Source of the DNA: Plotosus lineatus
Lineage: Eukaryota; Chordata; Actinopteri; Siluriformes; Plotosidae
Assembly (NCBI GenBank): GCA_024760905.1
Contig: CM045733.1
Location: 27,837,501-27,901,500 of the forward strand
Length of the DNA: 64,000 nt
Reading direction: 5' to 3'
In this document: positions 24,291-36,339 of the stretch, one piece after another
Layout: every line of letters starts with the position of its first letter
Numbering within the stretch: position 1 is the first letter of the stretch
The notes under the pieces: generated by a model
What the model was told of the DNA's origin: nothing
Databases searched by the model: none
Seen by the model: only the letters and a program-made list of their open reading frames with translations
Made by a program: the position numbers and the translations under genes

Positions 24291-25270
24291 ACAGTTAGAG
24301 GAACGATTTTGCACATGGGGGCTTGACCCCTATTCGTTTGGACTGGTGAGAGAGAAAATGAAAGCAGGTTTCCTCTTGTGGCCAGACTGAGACTAAGCGC
24401 TATCTATGCATACCTGCCACCAGTGTTCCCTCTGAGAGGGTGTTTTCAGCAGCAGATTGTCACAGACAAAAGGGCAACTCTGAAGCCAAAGCACGTGGAT
24501 ACTCTGATGTTTTTGAAAAAGAACATGGTTTAAATCAAATAAATGACAAATATATTTGAGAACAATGGGCAGTTGAACTGAAATACAAACATCATTTCAA
24601 TTTTCCAAAGTTGAATTTACAGCTGAGTAGATTTCTAACTACAGTTCTTAGCTTGTGGTCCAGTATTCAAGTGCTATACTGATCATTAGTGTTTAATGTC
24701 TAATGTTGGTAAATGTTCATTGAATGATTACCTTTTTGAGAAGTTACTGGTATCTTTAATATACATAGTTTGTTTTCATATGCCACAAAGTTTGTAATAG
24801 AGATTTCAGGATTATTCTTTCAGATTAGACTGTAATTTAGTCTCAGGGTTCTGAAACTACATGTATCAGAGTTTAAGGGATTTTAAAACATTTGCTTAAT
24901 CTCAGTAATCTAGATTATTAGCTGTTGAATGCTGTTTTAAGTTTAATATTTATTAGAGGCGACTTAATTCTTAATTTGTTGTTCAGATCTCAGATTGAAA
25001 AGTGGATAACTCCATTTCTGACTCATTCTTTTTGTGCCAAATCTATTTTTATTTACTTATTTAGCTTCTTTTGTTATATTTTATTAAAGTGTGATCAGGT
25101 GCATGCTGAGGTGATTATTACTGTTTAATGTTGTTCATTCCTCTTTTTAAAATAAAGAATAAATACTGTCAAGAACAGGCTCGCTTTTAATTTAAAATTA
25201 TTCTTGCAGTATATCGTAATACATATCGCAATACATGCACAATATATTGCAATACAGTACATAAAATCTA

Positions 25271-26040
25271 GGCAATACTCTCCCCTATCAAGGAGTAGTC
25301 AATTTCATACTAAATCCAATAAGTACTTGTTGGCAATATGTTTATTTTATGTTAAAACTGATTGAAGTGGTGTTGTAGTTTGTGTTTTCTAGGTAATTTG
25401 TAATGCAATGTACTGATAGGTCATGATAGTGCATTTGTGTTGTCTGAATTCAGTCCAGGTTCTAAGACTGTAAATCCCAACTGTACACTGATCTACCACA
25501 TCCATAGTCAGCAAACTGCATCACACATTATGTTCGACATCTTTTTTATTATAGGCAGCATCAAGAGTTTCAGTAATTAAGTGCTACAGTAGCTCTTTTG
25601 TGAGATGAGATCAGGCATATTTGCCATCACTCTTCTAAACTCTTGCCAGTTGATTGGTTATCCTTTGCTGGACCACATTTGGTCAGTACCTACCACTGCA
25701 TACCAGGAACACCTCATAAGACCTGCTGTTTTGGAAATGAAGAGACTCAGTCATTTATTCATCATACATTGTTGCCCTTATCAAATTTACTGAGATTCTT
25801 ATACCTGCTCATTTTTTCTTTAACATATCAAGAACTTTCAGTTCCTACGTAATATATTCCATTTCACTCCATGGTAGACACAACTGCAAAATCGATGTTA
25901 TTCAGTTTTTCTGTCAGGGTCAAAAGTATTAATGGCATTAGTGTTTAGTGCTCTATAAGAAACAGTCTGTAAACATAGTATAGTTAACAAGGTAAGGACT
26001 TTTACTGAAAATGGAAAATATTGATTTGCAGTATAACTCA
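25271..26040. other. intronic sequence, nothing recognised
   Basis: AT-rich. Short open frames at 25605-25852 have no recognisable domain. Confidence 0.5.
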
Positions 26041-26057
26041 AATATTAGATTACAATC

Positions 26058-26203
26058 TTCTTTTCCTTTCGACTGTTCCCTTTAAGGGGTCGCCACAGTG
26101 AATCATCTGCCTCCATCTGAATGGAAGTCATATTAATGATTCGCACATTCGATTTGGCATAGGTTTTTAACGTCAGATGCCCTTACTGACACAACCCTTC
26201 ATA
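26058..26203 (-). mobile_element. 146-bp two-end RTE derivative without tRNA head
   Basis: On the minus strand it begins AGGGTTGTGTCAGTAAGGGC (LINE 5' end) and passes through the ATTAATATGACTTCCATTC region. It then joins directly to GGAGGCAGATGATTCACTGT and the LINE 3' end. No coding part and no tRNA head. Flanked by a perfect 17-bp duplication, AATATTAGATTACAATC, at 26041-26057 and 26204-26220, so it moved as this unit. Confidence 0.92.
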
Positions 26204-26463
26204 AATATTAGATTACAATCATATTACAGATTTTAGTGAGTCTCAGTAGGCCTCTAAAATAGAATATATCCCAGGATCACACGCTTGTATTTAACACAAC
26301 TAAATCTTAGGGTAATTGTAGAACCACAAAATGTAATTTTAAGTTCTTTACTTGCATACATAAACCTTTGTTTAGGCTTCCACTTATGAAATCTATATGC
26401 CAGGAAAGACAGGAACAAGGCTGATGGGTTGGGGGAATGGAGAAGGATACTTCTTCAGACATA

Positions 26464-27674
26464 CAACCCCTGGCAAAAATTATGGAATCACCAGTCTTGG
26501 AAGATGTTCATTCAGTTGTTTAATTTTGCAGGACAAAAGCAGATCACAGACATGACACAAAACTAAAGTCATTTCAAATGGCAACTTGGTTTTAAGAAGC
26601 ACTAAAAAAAAATAAATAAATAAAAAAAATAAATAAAAAATTCAAACAATTTGGTAGTCAGGAACAGTTACTTTTTTAGACCACGTGGGGGAATAAATTC
26701 TGGAATCACCCAATTTTGGGAGAGAAAATTATGGAATGACCTGTAAATTTCCATTCCCAAAACTAACTCCTGCATCAGATTAGATCTGCTTGCTGGTTAG
26801 TCTGTAGTTAAACAGGAGTGATCACACCTTGGAAGAGCTGTTGCACCAAGTAGACTGACATGAATCATGGCTCCAACACGAAGGATGTAAATTGAAACAA
26901 AAGGAGAGGATTATCAAACTTCTTAAAGAAGGTAAATCATCACGCAATGTTGCAAAAGACGGTAGTTCACAGTCAACGAAATCTAAAATCTAAAGTCTCA
27001 AGTCTAAAATCTGGAGGAAGTCATATTCAGCGATCACCTTGCCCAATACAGATTCTTGATTGATCTCTGAACATGACTTTCATCCAGTCATCCACAGTCC
27101 ACAATTGCTGTTCCTTGGGTCATTGCAACCTTGTTTTTAATTAAGGCTTTCGTTTACCTATTCTGTATGTACAATCCCATTTACTTAAGGCGGTTTCTTA
27201 CAGTTCGGTCACAGACATTGACTCCAGTTTCCTCCCATTTTCTGATTTCAAGACATTGCTTTAAGTTTTCTGTCCTGACGCTTTGATGTTTTCCTTGGTC
27301 TACCAGTATGCTTGCCTTTAACAACCGTTACATGTTGTTTGTACTTCTTGTGATCACTCCTGGTTAACTGCAGATTAACAAGCAGATTTAATCTGATGCA
27401 GTTGTTAGTTTTGGGAATGGAAATGTGCAGTGTGATTCCATATTTTTTCCTCAAAATTGGGTGATTCCATAATTTGTTCCCCCACTTGGTCTAAAAACGT
27501 AACTGTGACTGAGTACCACATTATTTTCTCTCAGTGTTTCTTAAAGCCAGAAAGTTGCCATTTGAAATGACTAGTTTTGTGTGATGTCTCTGATATTCTT
27601 TTTTTCTGCAAAATTAAACAACTGAATGAACATCCCCCGAAACTGGTGATTTGATAATTTTTGCTAGGGGGTTG
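26464..27674. mobile_element. fold-back Tc1-like element
   Basis: Ends CAACCCCTGGCAAAAATTAT (left) and, inverted, CAACCCCCTAGCAAAAATTA (right), each next to TA. The two arms stay similar in inverted orientation for about 400 bp, well beyond a normal TIR. The right arm encodes, on the minus strand, a Tc1-type GRPRKTSKRQDRKLKAMS linker. The left arm keeps an eroded helix-turn-helix (GKSSRNVAKDG) on the plus strand. The catalytic half is absent. Confidence 0.75.
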
Positions 27675-27877
27675 TATATGAAGCCAGTCGCTCCCCACTA
27701 ACATTTGTCATTAATGTTTTCTGAGTGACTAAAGAGAGGTGAAAATCACCTTTGTCCTGCAAAGAACAAATCTGATAATGATGTCTAAGAGAAGACAATA
27801 CCATTGTCAAGCTTCAGAACTGGAAATTATAACGCACAAATAAATATGATAATGAAGAGCTTCTGGCTACAGTGAGT

Positions 27878-28230
27878 TCAGTTCATTTTCTGTACCCGCG
27901 AAATCCTAATTTGGGTCGCGGAGAGGCTGGTGCCCATCCCAGCCAACTTCGGGCGAGGGCAGAGTACACCCTGGACAGCTCACCAGGCCATCGCAGGGTG
28001 GAAACACGCTGATGGCTTTGCAGCCTACTCTTGTCGAAAGTCAGCAATGGTTCTTTTACATGCCTCACACCATAGACAGTGAGAGACATGGCCGGCCTTT
28101 GATAACCCAGTTAGCTCCACTGGGGGGGTGTGGGGGGGGGAGTGACAACCTTGTGCAGAGTGGGACTTGAACCCCCAACCTTTGGATCAGCGATCCAGTG
28201 CCCTATACCACTAGACCACCACAGCCCCGA
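27878..28230 (-). mobile_element. SINE B, full length, with exact borders
   Basis: Same tRNA head and central domain as SINE A, but the 3' part is GGGCACCAGCCTCTCCGCGA and an AGAAAATGAAC end. Flanked by GCTACAGTGAGT at 27866-27877 and 28231-28242. A G-rich run lies near 28123-28140. Confidence 0.92.
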
Positions 28231-28242
28231 GCTACAGTGAGT

Positions 28243-28398
28243 AAGAACATGTACTTCAAATTATGTCTGTTCGTTCTCAGTGGCAGAACTGCCACATATA
28301 AGAAACTGATTGTTTCTACATAAGATAAAATTTTTCTAACCAGAGAAATGTATCTATCTCTGTGCACACTGCTAGATTAAAAAAAATGAAGTACACAA

Positions 28399-28453
<55 letters not shown>

Positions 28454-28655
28454 AAAGTGGGTACTCACTCCCAACTACAATTAAGAACAGGTTTAATTTA
28501 TCTAAGTATCCATCCCTCTGTGTCTGTGAGTTTGAGCCTGTGTGTCCTAATGGTTCTCATTCATATGATCATTGTTATCTTTTCCATTCAGTAACACCCA
28601 AGAACTATTCTTTCTCATCACAATACAATCAGACACGCCCGTTTTGTGTGTCTGC

Positions 28656-28708
<53 letters not shown>

Positions 28709-28847
28709 TCACACACACACACACACATACAGTAGAGCAAAAGTGAGACACTCAATGAGAAATAAAAGAAAATAAAAGCATGGTAAAGGGGAATACAAAA
28801 AGAAAGAGAGAGGCAGAGACAAACATACATGAGAAAGAGAGAGCGAG

Positions 28848-28890
<43 letters not shown>

Positions 28891-29289
28891 AAAGAACAAC
28901 AAAAAGATAAAAGCAGAACACGAGACAATGATAGAGTAAATAAGGGGTTTATGAAACAGAGATAAAGAGAAATTTTAAAAAGAGAGGCCAAGACACACAC
29001 TTCCTTAGCAATAGGTCCTCTCCTGGCCTTAAGCCTAAACTCTGAATTAAAAGACAAACATCCCTGACAGGTGTCTTGTGCCTGCAGGTGCTTAGTTTCA
29101 GTACCAGTGATTGTTGATATTACTTCAATGACACATTATACACTCCTTCACGAAAGTCAAACCTCACTTTGATACAAAGTTTATTTGATTATCATGAATG
29201 ATTACTGTTCCCATAATGCGTTTTCTTCGATGTGATTCTTTGCAAAATTGAAATACTGTACTCTAGTCTTGGGCGCATCTTTATAAATA
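28243..29289. repeat. region dominated by simple repeats
   Basis: (AC)n at 28399-28447, (TC)n-(CA)n at 28660-28731 and (GA)n at 28838-28889. The serine/leucine-rich and Arg-Glu-rich open frames here are artefacts of these repeats. No gene seen. Confidence 0.9.
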
Positions 29290-29430
29290 CAGTCGGCCCT
29301 CTACTTACGAAATTAATCCGTTCCAGAGCCTTTTTCATATCCTGGAGGTTTCGTAAGTAGAGGCACATTTTACATGTAAAGCGCGTAATTTGTTCCAAGG
29401 CTCCCAAGACTACCCCATAAACCCTTTAAA
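29290..29430. mobile_element. Tigger-like TIR end, partner not found
   Basis: CAGTCGGCCCTCTACTTACG preceded by TA, with the internal inverted motif CGTAAGTAGAGG near 29352. The right end was not identified. Confidence 0.5.
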
Positions 29431-29588
29431 AATTATAAAAGTACATCACTTTTGGATGAAATATGTATGAAATATGTGTTAAAAGTAAAAGAAGATGATT
29501 TATAAAGCTATTTAAACATAATATTAACATATTAAACCATTTTATTAACATATTTATTAATTAAACCATTCTTAAACATTTTTATTAA

Positions 29589-29622
29589 TACACACACACA
29601 CACAAAACACTGTCCCTCTCCA

Positions 29623-29698
<76 letters not shown>
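29589..29698. repeat. (CA)n and (TC)n microsatellite
   Basis: Direct reading. 29431-29588 and 29699-29879 are AT-rich and unassigned. Confidence 0.95.
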
Positions 29699-29700
<2 letters not shown>

Positions 29701-29879
29701 CACGATCCGCAATCTGAATGCAATCTGAATTTACGCTTTAAAATGCTTTAAAAACAGATTTAATGCATAGGTATTGTGAATGTATATGGGAAACAAGTAC
29801 ATCTTTGTTAATAGTGAGATTGAGATTTGGGTGCAATTAACAAAATCTGCAGATTTTAATTGAAAAAGAAAAACTACAG

Positions 29880-30217
29880 AGGCAGTGGGCACCCAGTGGT
29901 AAGATGCTGGATTACCGATCCAAAGGTTGGGGGTTCAAGACCTACTGTCAATGGTTGTCTCTACTGTCTCCCCAGTGCAGCTAACTAGGTTATGAATGGC
30001 TGGCCATATCTCTCACTGTCTATGGTGTGAAGCATGTTAAAGAACCATTGCTGACTTTTGTTAAGAGTAGTCTGCATAGACGTCAACTAGTTTCTGCATT
30101 GCGATGGCCTGGCAAGCTGTCCAGGGTGTACACTGCCCTTATCTAGAGTCAGCTGAGATGGGCACCAGCCTCTCCTCAAACCTAATTAGGATTAAGCAGT
30201 TCAGAAAATGAATGAAT
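29880..30217 (+). mobile_element. SINE B, full length
   Basis: tRNA-like head with a degenerate B box (GGTTCAAGACC), the central domain and the TTAGGATTAAGCAGTTCAG tail. No clear duplication. It abuts the LINE that follows. Confidence 0.8.
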
Positions 30218-30221
30218 GACT

Positions 30222-31856
30222 AAAAATAAGGAAAGAGAAAATGATATATGAAGATTTATACAGGTTTATGAAGTGCAGCAAGTTAGAGTGATTAAGGACA
30301 GGGTGGGAAATGTATTGACTGGTGACAGAAGTGTGCTGGGAAGATGGGAAGAGTACTTTGAAGAGCTGATGAATGAGGAAAATGAGAGAGAAAAAAAGAG
30401 TAGAAGAGGTGACTGTTGAGGACCAGGAAGTAGCAAAGATTAGTAAGGGTGAAGTGAAGAGGGCATTGAAGAGGATGAAGAGTAGAACGGTAGTTGGTCC
30501 TGATGACATACCTGTGGAGGTATGAAAGTGTCTAGGCAAGGTAGCAGTAGATTTTCTGACAAGAACATTCAACAAGGTCTTAGAGAGTGAGAGGATGCCA
30601 GAGGAATGGAGGAAAAGTGTGCTGGTGCCCATTTTTAAGAACAAGGGAGATGTGCAGAGTTGTGGCAACTACAGAGGGATAAGATTGATGAGCCATACGA
30701 TGAAGTTATGGGAAAGAAGCTAGACTCAGGGCAGAGGTCAGCATTTGTGAACAACAGTTTGGTTTCATGCCAAGAAAGAGCACTACAGATGCAGTGTTTG
30801 CTTTGAGGATGTTAATAGAGAAATATAGAGAAGGTCAGAAAGAGTCTTTGTGCCTTTGTGGATCTGGAGAAAGCATATGACAGGGTGCCAAGAGAGGAAG
30901 TGTGGTATTGCATGAGGAAGTCTGGAGTAGCAGTGAAGTATGTTAGAGTGGTGCAGGACATGCATGACAGATGTAAGACAGTGGTGAGGTGTGCTGTCGG
31001 TGTGACAGAAGAGTTCAAGTTGGAGGTGGAACTGCATTAAGGGTCAGCTCTGAGCCCCTTTTAGTTTGCTATGGTGATGGACAGGCTGACAGACGAGGTT
31101 AGACAAGAATCTCTATGGACTATGATGTTTGCAAATGACATTGTAATCTGTAGTAAGAGCAGAGAACAAGTGGAAGGATAATCTAGAGAGGTGGAGGTAT
31201 GCCTTGGAAAGAAGAGGAATGAAGATTAGCCTTAGTAAGACAGAATACATGCGTATGAACAAGAAGGACCCAAAAGGAACGGTGAGATTACAGTGAGCAG
31301 AGATAAGGAAAGTGAGGATTTTAAGTACTTCGGCTCAACAGTCCAGAGCAATGGAGAGTGTGGAAAAGAGGTAAAGAAGCATGTGCAGGCAGGTTGGAAT
31401 GTATACAAGACAGTGATGAGGCCAGCGATGTTGTATGGTTTAGAAACAGTGGCACTGAGGAAAAGACAGGAGGCAGAGCTGGAGGTAGCAGAGATGAAAA
31501 TGTTGAGGTTCTCTTTGGGAGTAACAAGGATGGATAGGATCAGGAATGAGTACATCAGAGGGACAGCACATGTAAGATGTTTTGGAGACAAAGTCAGAGA
31601 GGCTAGATTGAGATGGTTTGGACATGTACAGAGGAGGGATAGTGAGTATATTCGTAGTAGGATGCTGAGGTTGGAACTACCAGGCAGAAGGCCTAGAGGA
31701 AGACCCAAGAGGAGATTTATGGATGTGGTGAAGGAGGACATGAAGGTCGTTGGCGTAAGAGAAGAAGATGTAGAGAACAGGGTGAGATGGAGGCAGATGA
31801 TATACTGTGGCAACCCCTGAAGGGAACAGCCGAAAGGAAAAGAAGAAGCAGAAGAA
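30222..31856 (+). mobile_element. 5'-truncated RTE-like LINE
   Basis: Starts in the linker between endonuclease and reverse transcriptase (RVGNVLTGDRSVLGRWEEYF) and continues through the FVDLEKAYDRVPREEVWYCM motif. The MMFA-NDIVICS motif follows with Asp changed to Asn at the first of the two catalytic positions. The C-terminal GRPKRRFMDVVKEDM ends near 31818, and the tail is GGGAACAGCCGAAAGGAAAA. Several frameshifts break it. An internal deletion near 31405 removes the WRKVSGVMCDRR region. Confidence 0.88.
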
Positions 31857-31957
31857 GAGGTGTTAAAGACAGGGTGTTTGGGCTATATACAAGCAGGATT
31901 CAGGCCATCAAGCAGCAGAGCAAACTATGCAGGGTAGTCGGAGGAAAAACAATGCAA

Positions 31958-31965
<8 letters not shown>

Positions 31966-32049
<84 letters not shown>

Positions 32050-32074
32050 AGGACACTGGGCCTTGTTTCACAAA

Positions 32075-32140
<66 letters not shown>
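31966..32140. repeat. (TA)n and (GT)n microsatellite pair
   Basis: About 80 bp of TA (31966-32046) then about 60 bp of GT (32077-32140). Isoleucine-tyrosine and cysteine-valine open frames across it are artefacts. Confidence 0.98.
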
Positions 32141-32142
<2 letters not shown>

Positions 32143-32558
32143 ATAAACACATTGAAACTAAATGTTTTTTGACACACCTTTTGATTCTATGGAAGAGACA
32201 AGCAAGATTTCCCAACATTTAACCCTGTATTAGGTATGACTCACACATCTTGTGTCAGGAGGCTACCATGATTTATACTGTTAGTAGGTAAGAGAACATG
32301 TATGGGATCCATCTTAGAGTTTAGGAATGTTACATTTCCTTCAGTTACAGACATATGCTTTTCCTTATGTATTTTCTTTGGAAAAAGTTATTTTTCCATA
32401 CAGGTGTGGTAGGTGCCACTCTTAAAATAAGCAAATAATCAGAAATGGCTATACACTGTCAGAAGTGGCCAAGTTCCAAAAATAGAATATCCATCCATCA
32501 TGGCTGTGAGAGGTTGGGATCAATTGGGTCGAAGTCAATGTTTTTTTGTGCAAATAGT

Positions 32559-32628
<70 letters not shown>

Positions 32629-33138
32629 CAATGTGATTGTCTGGTGAGCTGTTTAGGTGTTGTACCTGACCTTCGCCCAATGTCAGCCAAGATAGGCCCC
32701 AGCTTCCCAGTTACCATAATTAAGTGGTTTGGAAAATGCATTAGTTATACTCTCATAAACTATGTGTCACACTATAGCCCTTGCTGAGCTTTTGAATAAA
32801 CAACTTTAACCCTCATCTTGTCAAACACCTTCATGAAATAGACTCCGTGTAAAATACACACGAATAACTTAAACCCCCACTCAACTCAAATGCTGCACTC
32901 AAAAAAAAAAAAAAAAAAAAAAAGACATAGCTGCATTTGCTTTTGGGTGAGAGTATTTCTCGACCCAGAGCAAAAGCATCCATATCGACCCAAATATCAT
33001 TCAAATGTATTTTGCTTCTGTTATCTTAAAAGAGCACTTTATTTGCTACTGCATAAAATTGGCCACAATAGTTTCCAAGAGTAATGAATACAGACCAAAT
33101 GCTTGACTAAAGGGTATCTGTGTGAGTGTGTATCTCAC
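32141..33138. other. intronic sequence with a GT repeat and SINE tail
   Basis: (GT)n at 32562-32627 is followed at about 32638-32740 by a SINE C-like tail (CAATGTCAGCCAAGATAGGC). A poly-A run is at 32899-32923. The rest is unassigned intron next to the second coding exon of cpm. Confidence 0.65.
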
Positions 33139-33236
33139 CTCATTACCATGCATGTTGCCGACGTATTTGAATTCAGGAATGCCAACACGATGCGCTCTAG
33201 GATGTTGACCCAGTATTAGCACCCAAAGCTCTCTTC
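33139..33236 (-). CDS. cpm: carboxypeptidase M, second coding exon (residues 55-87)
   Basis: This 98-nt exon is bounded by acceptor ..gttttgcag (ending 33237) and donor GTGAG (33138-33134). It starts with two bases that complete a Gly codon and then encodes 32 residues, including [15 protein letters not shown]. The HGNE at the end is the HxxE zinc motif of M14 enzymes: His84 and Glu87 in precursor numbering, essentially where the human enzyme has them. The exon is too short to appear as an ATG-started open frame and was found by reading the splice sites. It lies about 19.4 kb from the first coding exon and 10.0 kb from the next. Confidence 0.93.
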
Positions 33237-34335
33237 CTGCAAAACAAAAACCAAATGTTTGTCACTCGTAGTAAGATCCCCACAGTGGATGGGATGAATA
33301 GCAGATGACATGATTGGTGCCTAGTTGTTCTCAGTGTCTTTTAGTAAATAATTTTTAGTAAGGTTTGACCAAGCACCTAGCAACTCAAAATCAATTGATA
33401 CACTCATTAATTCTCTGTCTGCCTCAGCATCTTCCTACAGTTATCCTCTCTGTACATTGTGTCACTCAACACACTCATTCACACAGCAAGTCAGAGCTTG
33501 TTAGAAATGTGCAAAACAAACTGAGGACAGGAAGCCTATTCATTAACTTGCTGCACTCTGGCCCTTTAAGTCTAGATATAAAATGTTGGCCAGATGTTCT
33601 CAAGCACAAATTTGCTCATCAATATTTTTTTCTAAACACACTCTCTATTAGGATTAATTTCCAAAAAGGACTAAATATGTCCAGTGGAAATATTACATTT
33701 ATAATTATACATGTATAAATATGGTCTTAGACAGAATCATACTGGACTATATTATATATTAAACTATATAATAGGGAAATATACGAAGAAATGTTTGTGG
33801 AAAGATCTTGCTTTCATACTGTGGTTTTATGCATTAAATCATTTTAAGTTTACAGTTTCAATTATGGGGAAAACTTCAGGTTTAAAAGAAAGTGATTACA
33901 TACTGGCTATAATAGAGTAATTCAGTGTTATAGTAAATCTTAAAATTATGTTCACAAAACACCTTTTATAAGAAGAGTACACTTTTTATAAGAAACAAAT
34001 TCACTCATACTCGTGCCACTCCCAAGTAAAATTAGCTAATTTATCTCTAGGGCATATTTTTTTAGGATGTGGGAGGGAAACAAGAATCAACAAAGACAGC
34101 CATGTGGACAGAGAAAGAATAAGTACAATTCTACATAGACAATAACTAAAGCTCAAGATTGAATCCAAGACATTGAAGTTATTTTCCATTTCATGAACGA
34201 GTACTACGAATGCAACATTCTGGACAATTTAATTTGTTAATATGTAAATAATAAAGTTTACATGTTCCAAAACTCGTATGCCATAGTTAAGGTGTGCTCT
34301 TTTACCTATCTTTATTATTTTGTGTGCTTGATTAC
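33237..34335. other. intronic sequence, nothing recognised
   Basis: AT-rich. The 117-codon frame at 33365-33718 has no recognisable domain or coding bias. Confidence 0.5.
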
Positions 34336-34337
34336 CG

Positions 34338-34378
34338 AAAAAAAAAAAAAAAAAAAAAAAAAAAGCTTGGAAAACGGA

Positions 34379-34409
<31 letters not shown>

Positions 34410-34424
34410 AGAGAGATAGAGAGA

Positions 34425-34496
<72 letters not shown>
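34338..34496. repeat. poly-A, (GT)n and (GA)n tract
   Basis: A poly-A run of about 25 bp (34340-34364), then GT and a long GA/GATA run to 34495. Confidence 0.97.
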
Positions 34497-34676
34497 CAAA
34501 TTGAAAACCAGAGTCTGAGTCTTTAGTATCCCACACTTGAGACTTGCTTCACTCACTGGGCTGAGGTTCCACTGAAGTCTCTTCTTTGAAGATGGACAAT
34601 ATACTCAAGCTTTGAAGGAAAGCCTGGCCAGGTCAAGACAAAATGGTCTACAAACAACCAGAGACAGACCCTAAAC

Positions 34677-35026
34677 CAGTGGTCCCCAACCCCAAGGCCG
34701 AGGACCGGTACCGGTCCGTGGGTCAATTGGTGCCGGGCTGCACACGAAATAATAATTTATTTCTGTTTTATTTAGTCTGAACGATCTTTTATTTTGGAAA
34801 AAAACTTTTATTTTGAAAAATGACCGGATTCTCTCTGTTACATGTCGGTCATTTGAGTGCTAAAATGTAACCCACAAGGGGACGGCACATGAACAGAGGC
34901 GAGTTGGACATGACTCTGGGCAAGGGCGGGGTATTATATTTACAATATAAAGCTATTTTCCTCGGGGCGTGGTAAAATTGTCAAGTGTTGACCGGTCCGC
35001 GGTGATAAAAAAGTTGGGGACCACTG
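34677..35026. mobile_element. non-autonomous hAT element, 350 bp
   Basis: TIRs CAGTGGTCCCCAACC and GTTGGGGACCACTG, with a perfect 8-bp duplication CCCTAAAC at 34669-34676 and 35027-35034. The subterminal ACCGGTACCGGTCCGTGGGT is typical of this fish group. No coding sequence. Confidence 0.93.
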
Positions 35027-36339
35027 CCCTAAACCATCATTGAAAGAAGCTTTCTCAGAAATTCCCAAAGTCACTGAAATCAAATATTGAATGAGTTCTC
35101 AATTTTAATTCCAAAGCCTTACTGCGTCTAATGTTAAAGGTCACTTGAGCTTTAATCATCTAAACTGTGAACTCATAAAACAGATATCTTCATGTATTTG
35201 TTTAATGTCTTATTTAACTGACCATTATCAGTTTGTAGATGTAAATGGTGTACATTCTCTGTATTCTGTACATTCTAATGTTAACTTTAGTGTTCCGCAA
35301 AGCTCTGTCCTAGGCTCTTTGCTATTCTCTCTATACATGCTCCCTTTAGGTAATATCATTCATTATCATGAAATTTGCTTTCATTCTAATGGCACACAGT
35401 TATATATTTCAGGAAAGCCAGGTGAGAGACATCAACTTAATAAAGTTGAAAAGTGTGTAAAGAACATTAGACACTGGATGCTAACTAACTTTCTCCGATT
35501 AAACTCTGATAAGACAGAAGAAGCAGTGTGAGTCCTTACTAGAACCAGAAGACATAAGCATATCACCCCGATCTTATTTACACTGTACTGGCTCACAGTA
35601 AAATTTCAAATAGAATATAAAATACTACTTTTAACCTATAAAGCACTTAATGGTCTCAAGCCACATCATCCTAGTAAACTTCTTGTCGTTTATGAGCAGT
35701 CACGCCCCCTTAGATCACAAGGTGCAGGATGCTTAGTGATGCGTCAAATAATGAAGACAACTGCAGGGGGCAGAGCTTTCTCTTTCAAAGCCACACAGTT
35801 ATGGAATAACTTTCCAGATAATGTTCGGGACTTAGATACAGTCTCTGTTTTTAAGACAAGCATTTTGTTAATAGACTTTATTAGGTAAAGGAGCAGATCT
35901 GGGGGTCTCAGGCATTGACGGTTCTGGTAAACTGTGATGTTGGGCCGCTGTCGCTTCCCCACACTGGTCTGTTTGACAGTGGGGTGGCTGATTGCCCAAA
36001 GTCACAGGGTGCCTCATGACTGTCTTCCGTCTGATGCTAGCCCTTTTAATTATGCTGCAATAATAAAATCTTCCATTTCCATTGCACTATTATGAGTATA
36101 CATAAAAACCATTCTCTGTTTTTGTTCAGCTACGCATTCTCCTTCTGGGATGCTGGTGATCCTGATTCTTCTGCCTCCTGAGTCCTGTAGTCTGTCCTGG
36201 TGTGCTGATGGTGGCTGGTGTTATCATCTTGGCAGCCCTTCCTTCTTGCTGATGAAGGCCTAGATGGATCCAGATGTGAACTAACATACTGTAACCATGA
36301 CTTTTTACTGCTGGTGATATGGACTCTTTCCCACAATTA

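Larger units (their letters stand above)
23376..25270 (+). mobile_element. hAT transposon remnant with BED finger
   Basis: Left end TAGGGCTGCACAATA is the usual start of a fish hAT group. At 23559-23710 translation gives MVTAEDDSFTIVSNSKAKAS then VW-x-HFGLKKHISDGTV and NAVCKNM, a decayed BED zinc finger. At 24412-24533 the hAT dimerisation end appears: LPATSVPSERVFSAA, a frameshift, then IVTDKRATLKPKHVDTLMFL and a stop. The middle of the transposase is missing and a Tigger-like end lies at 23951. The right border (about 25200-25270, rich in ATATCG-type repeats) is approximate. Confidence 0.68.

Noticed and set aside
31966..32172. open frames rich in Ile-Tyr, Cys-Val or Thr-His
   Set aside because: They are readings of (TA)n and (GT)n microsatellites, as are those near 10811, 15156, 16497, 28660, 43037 and 59003.
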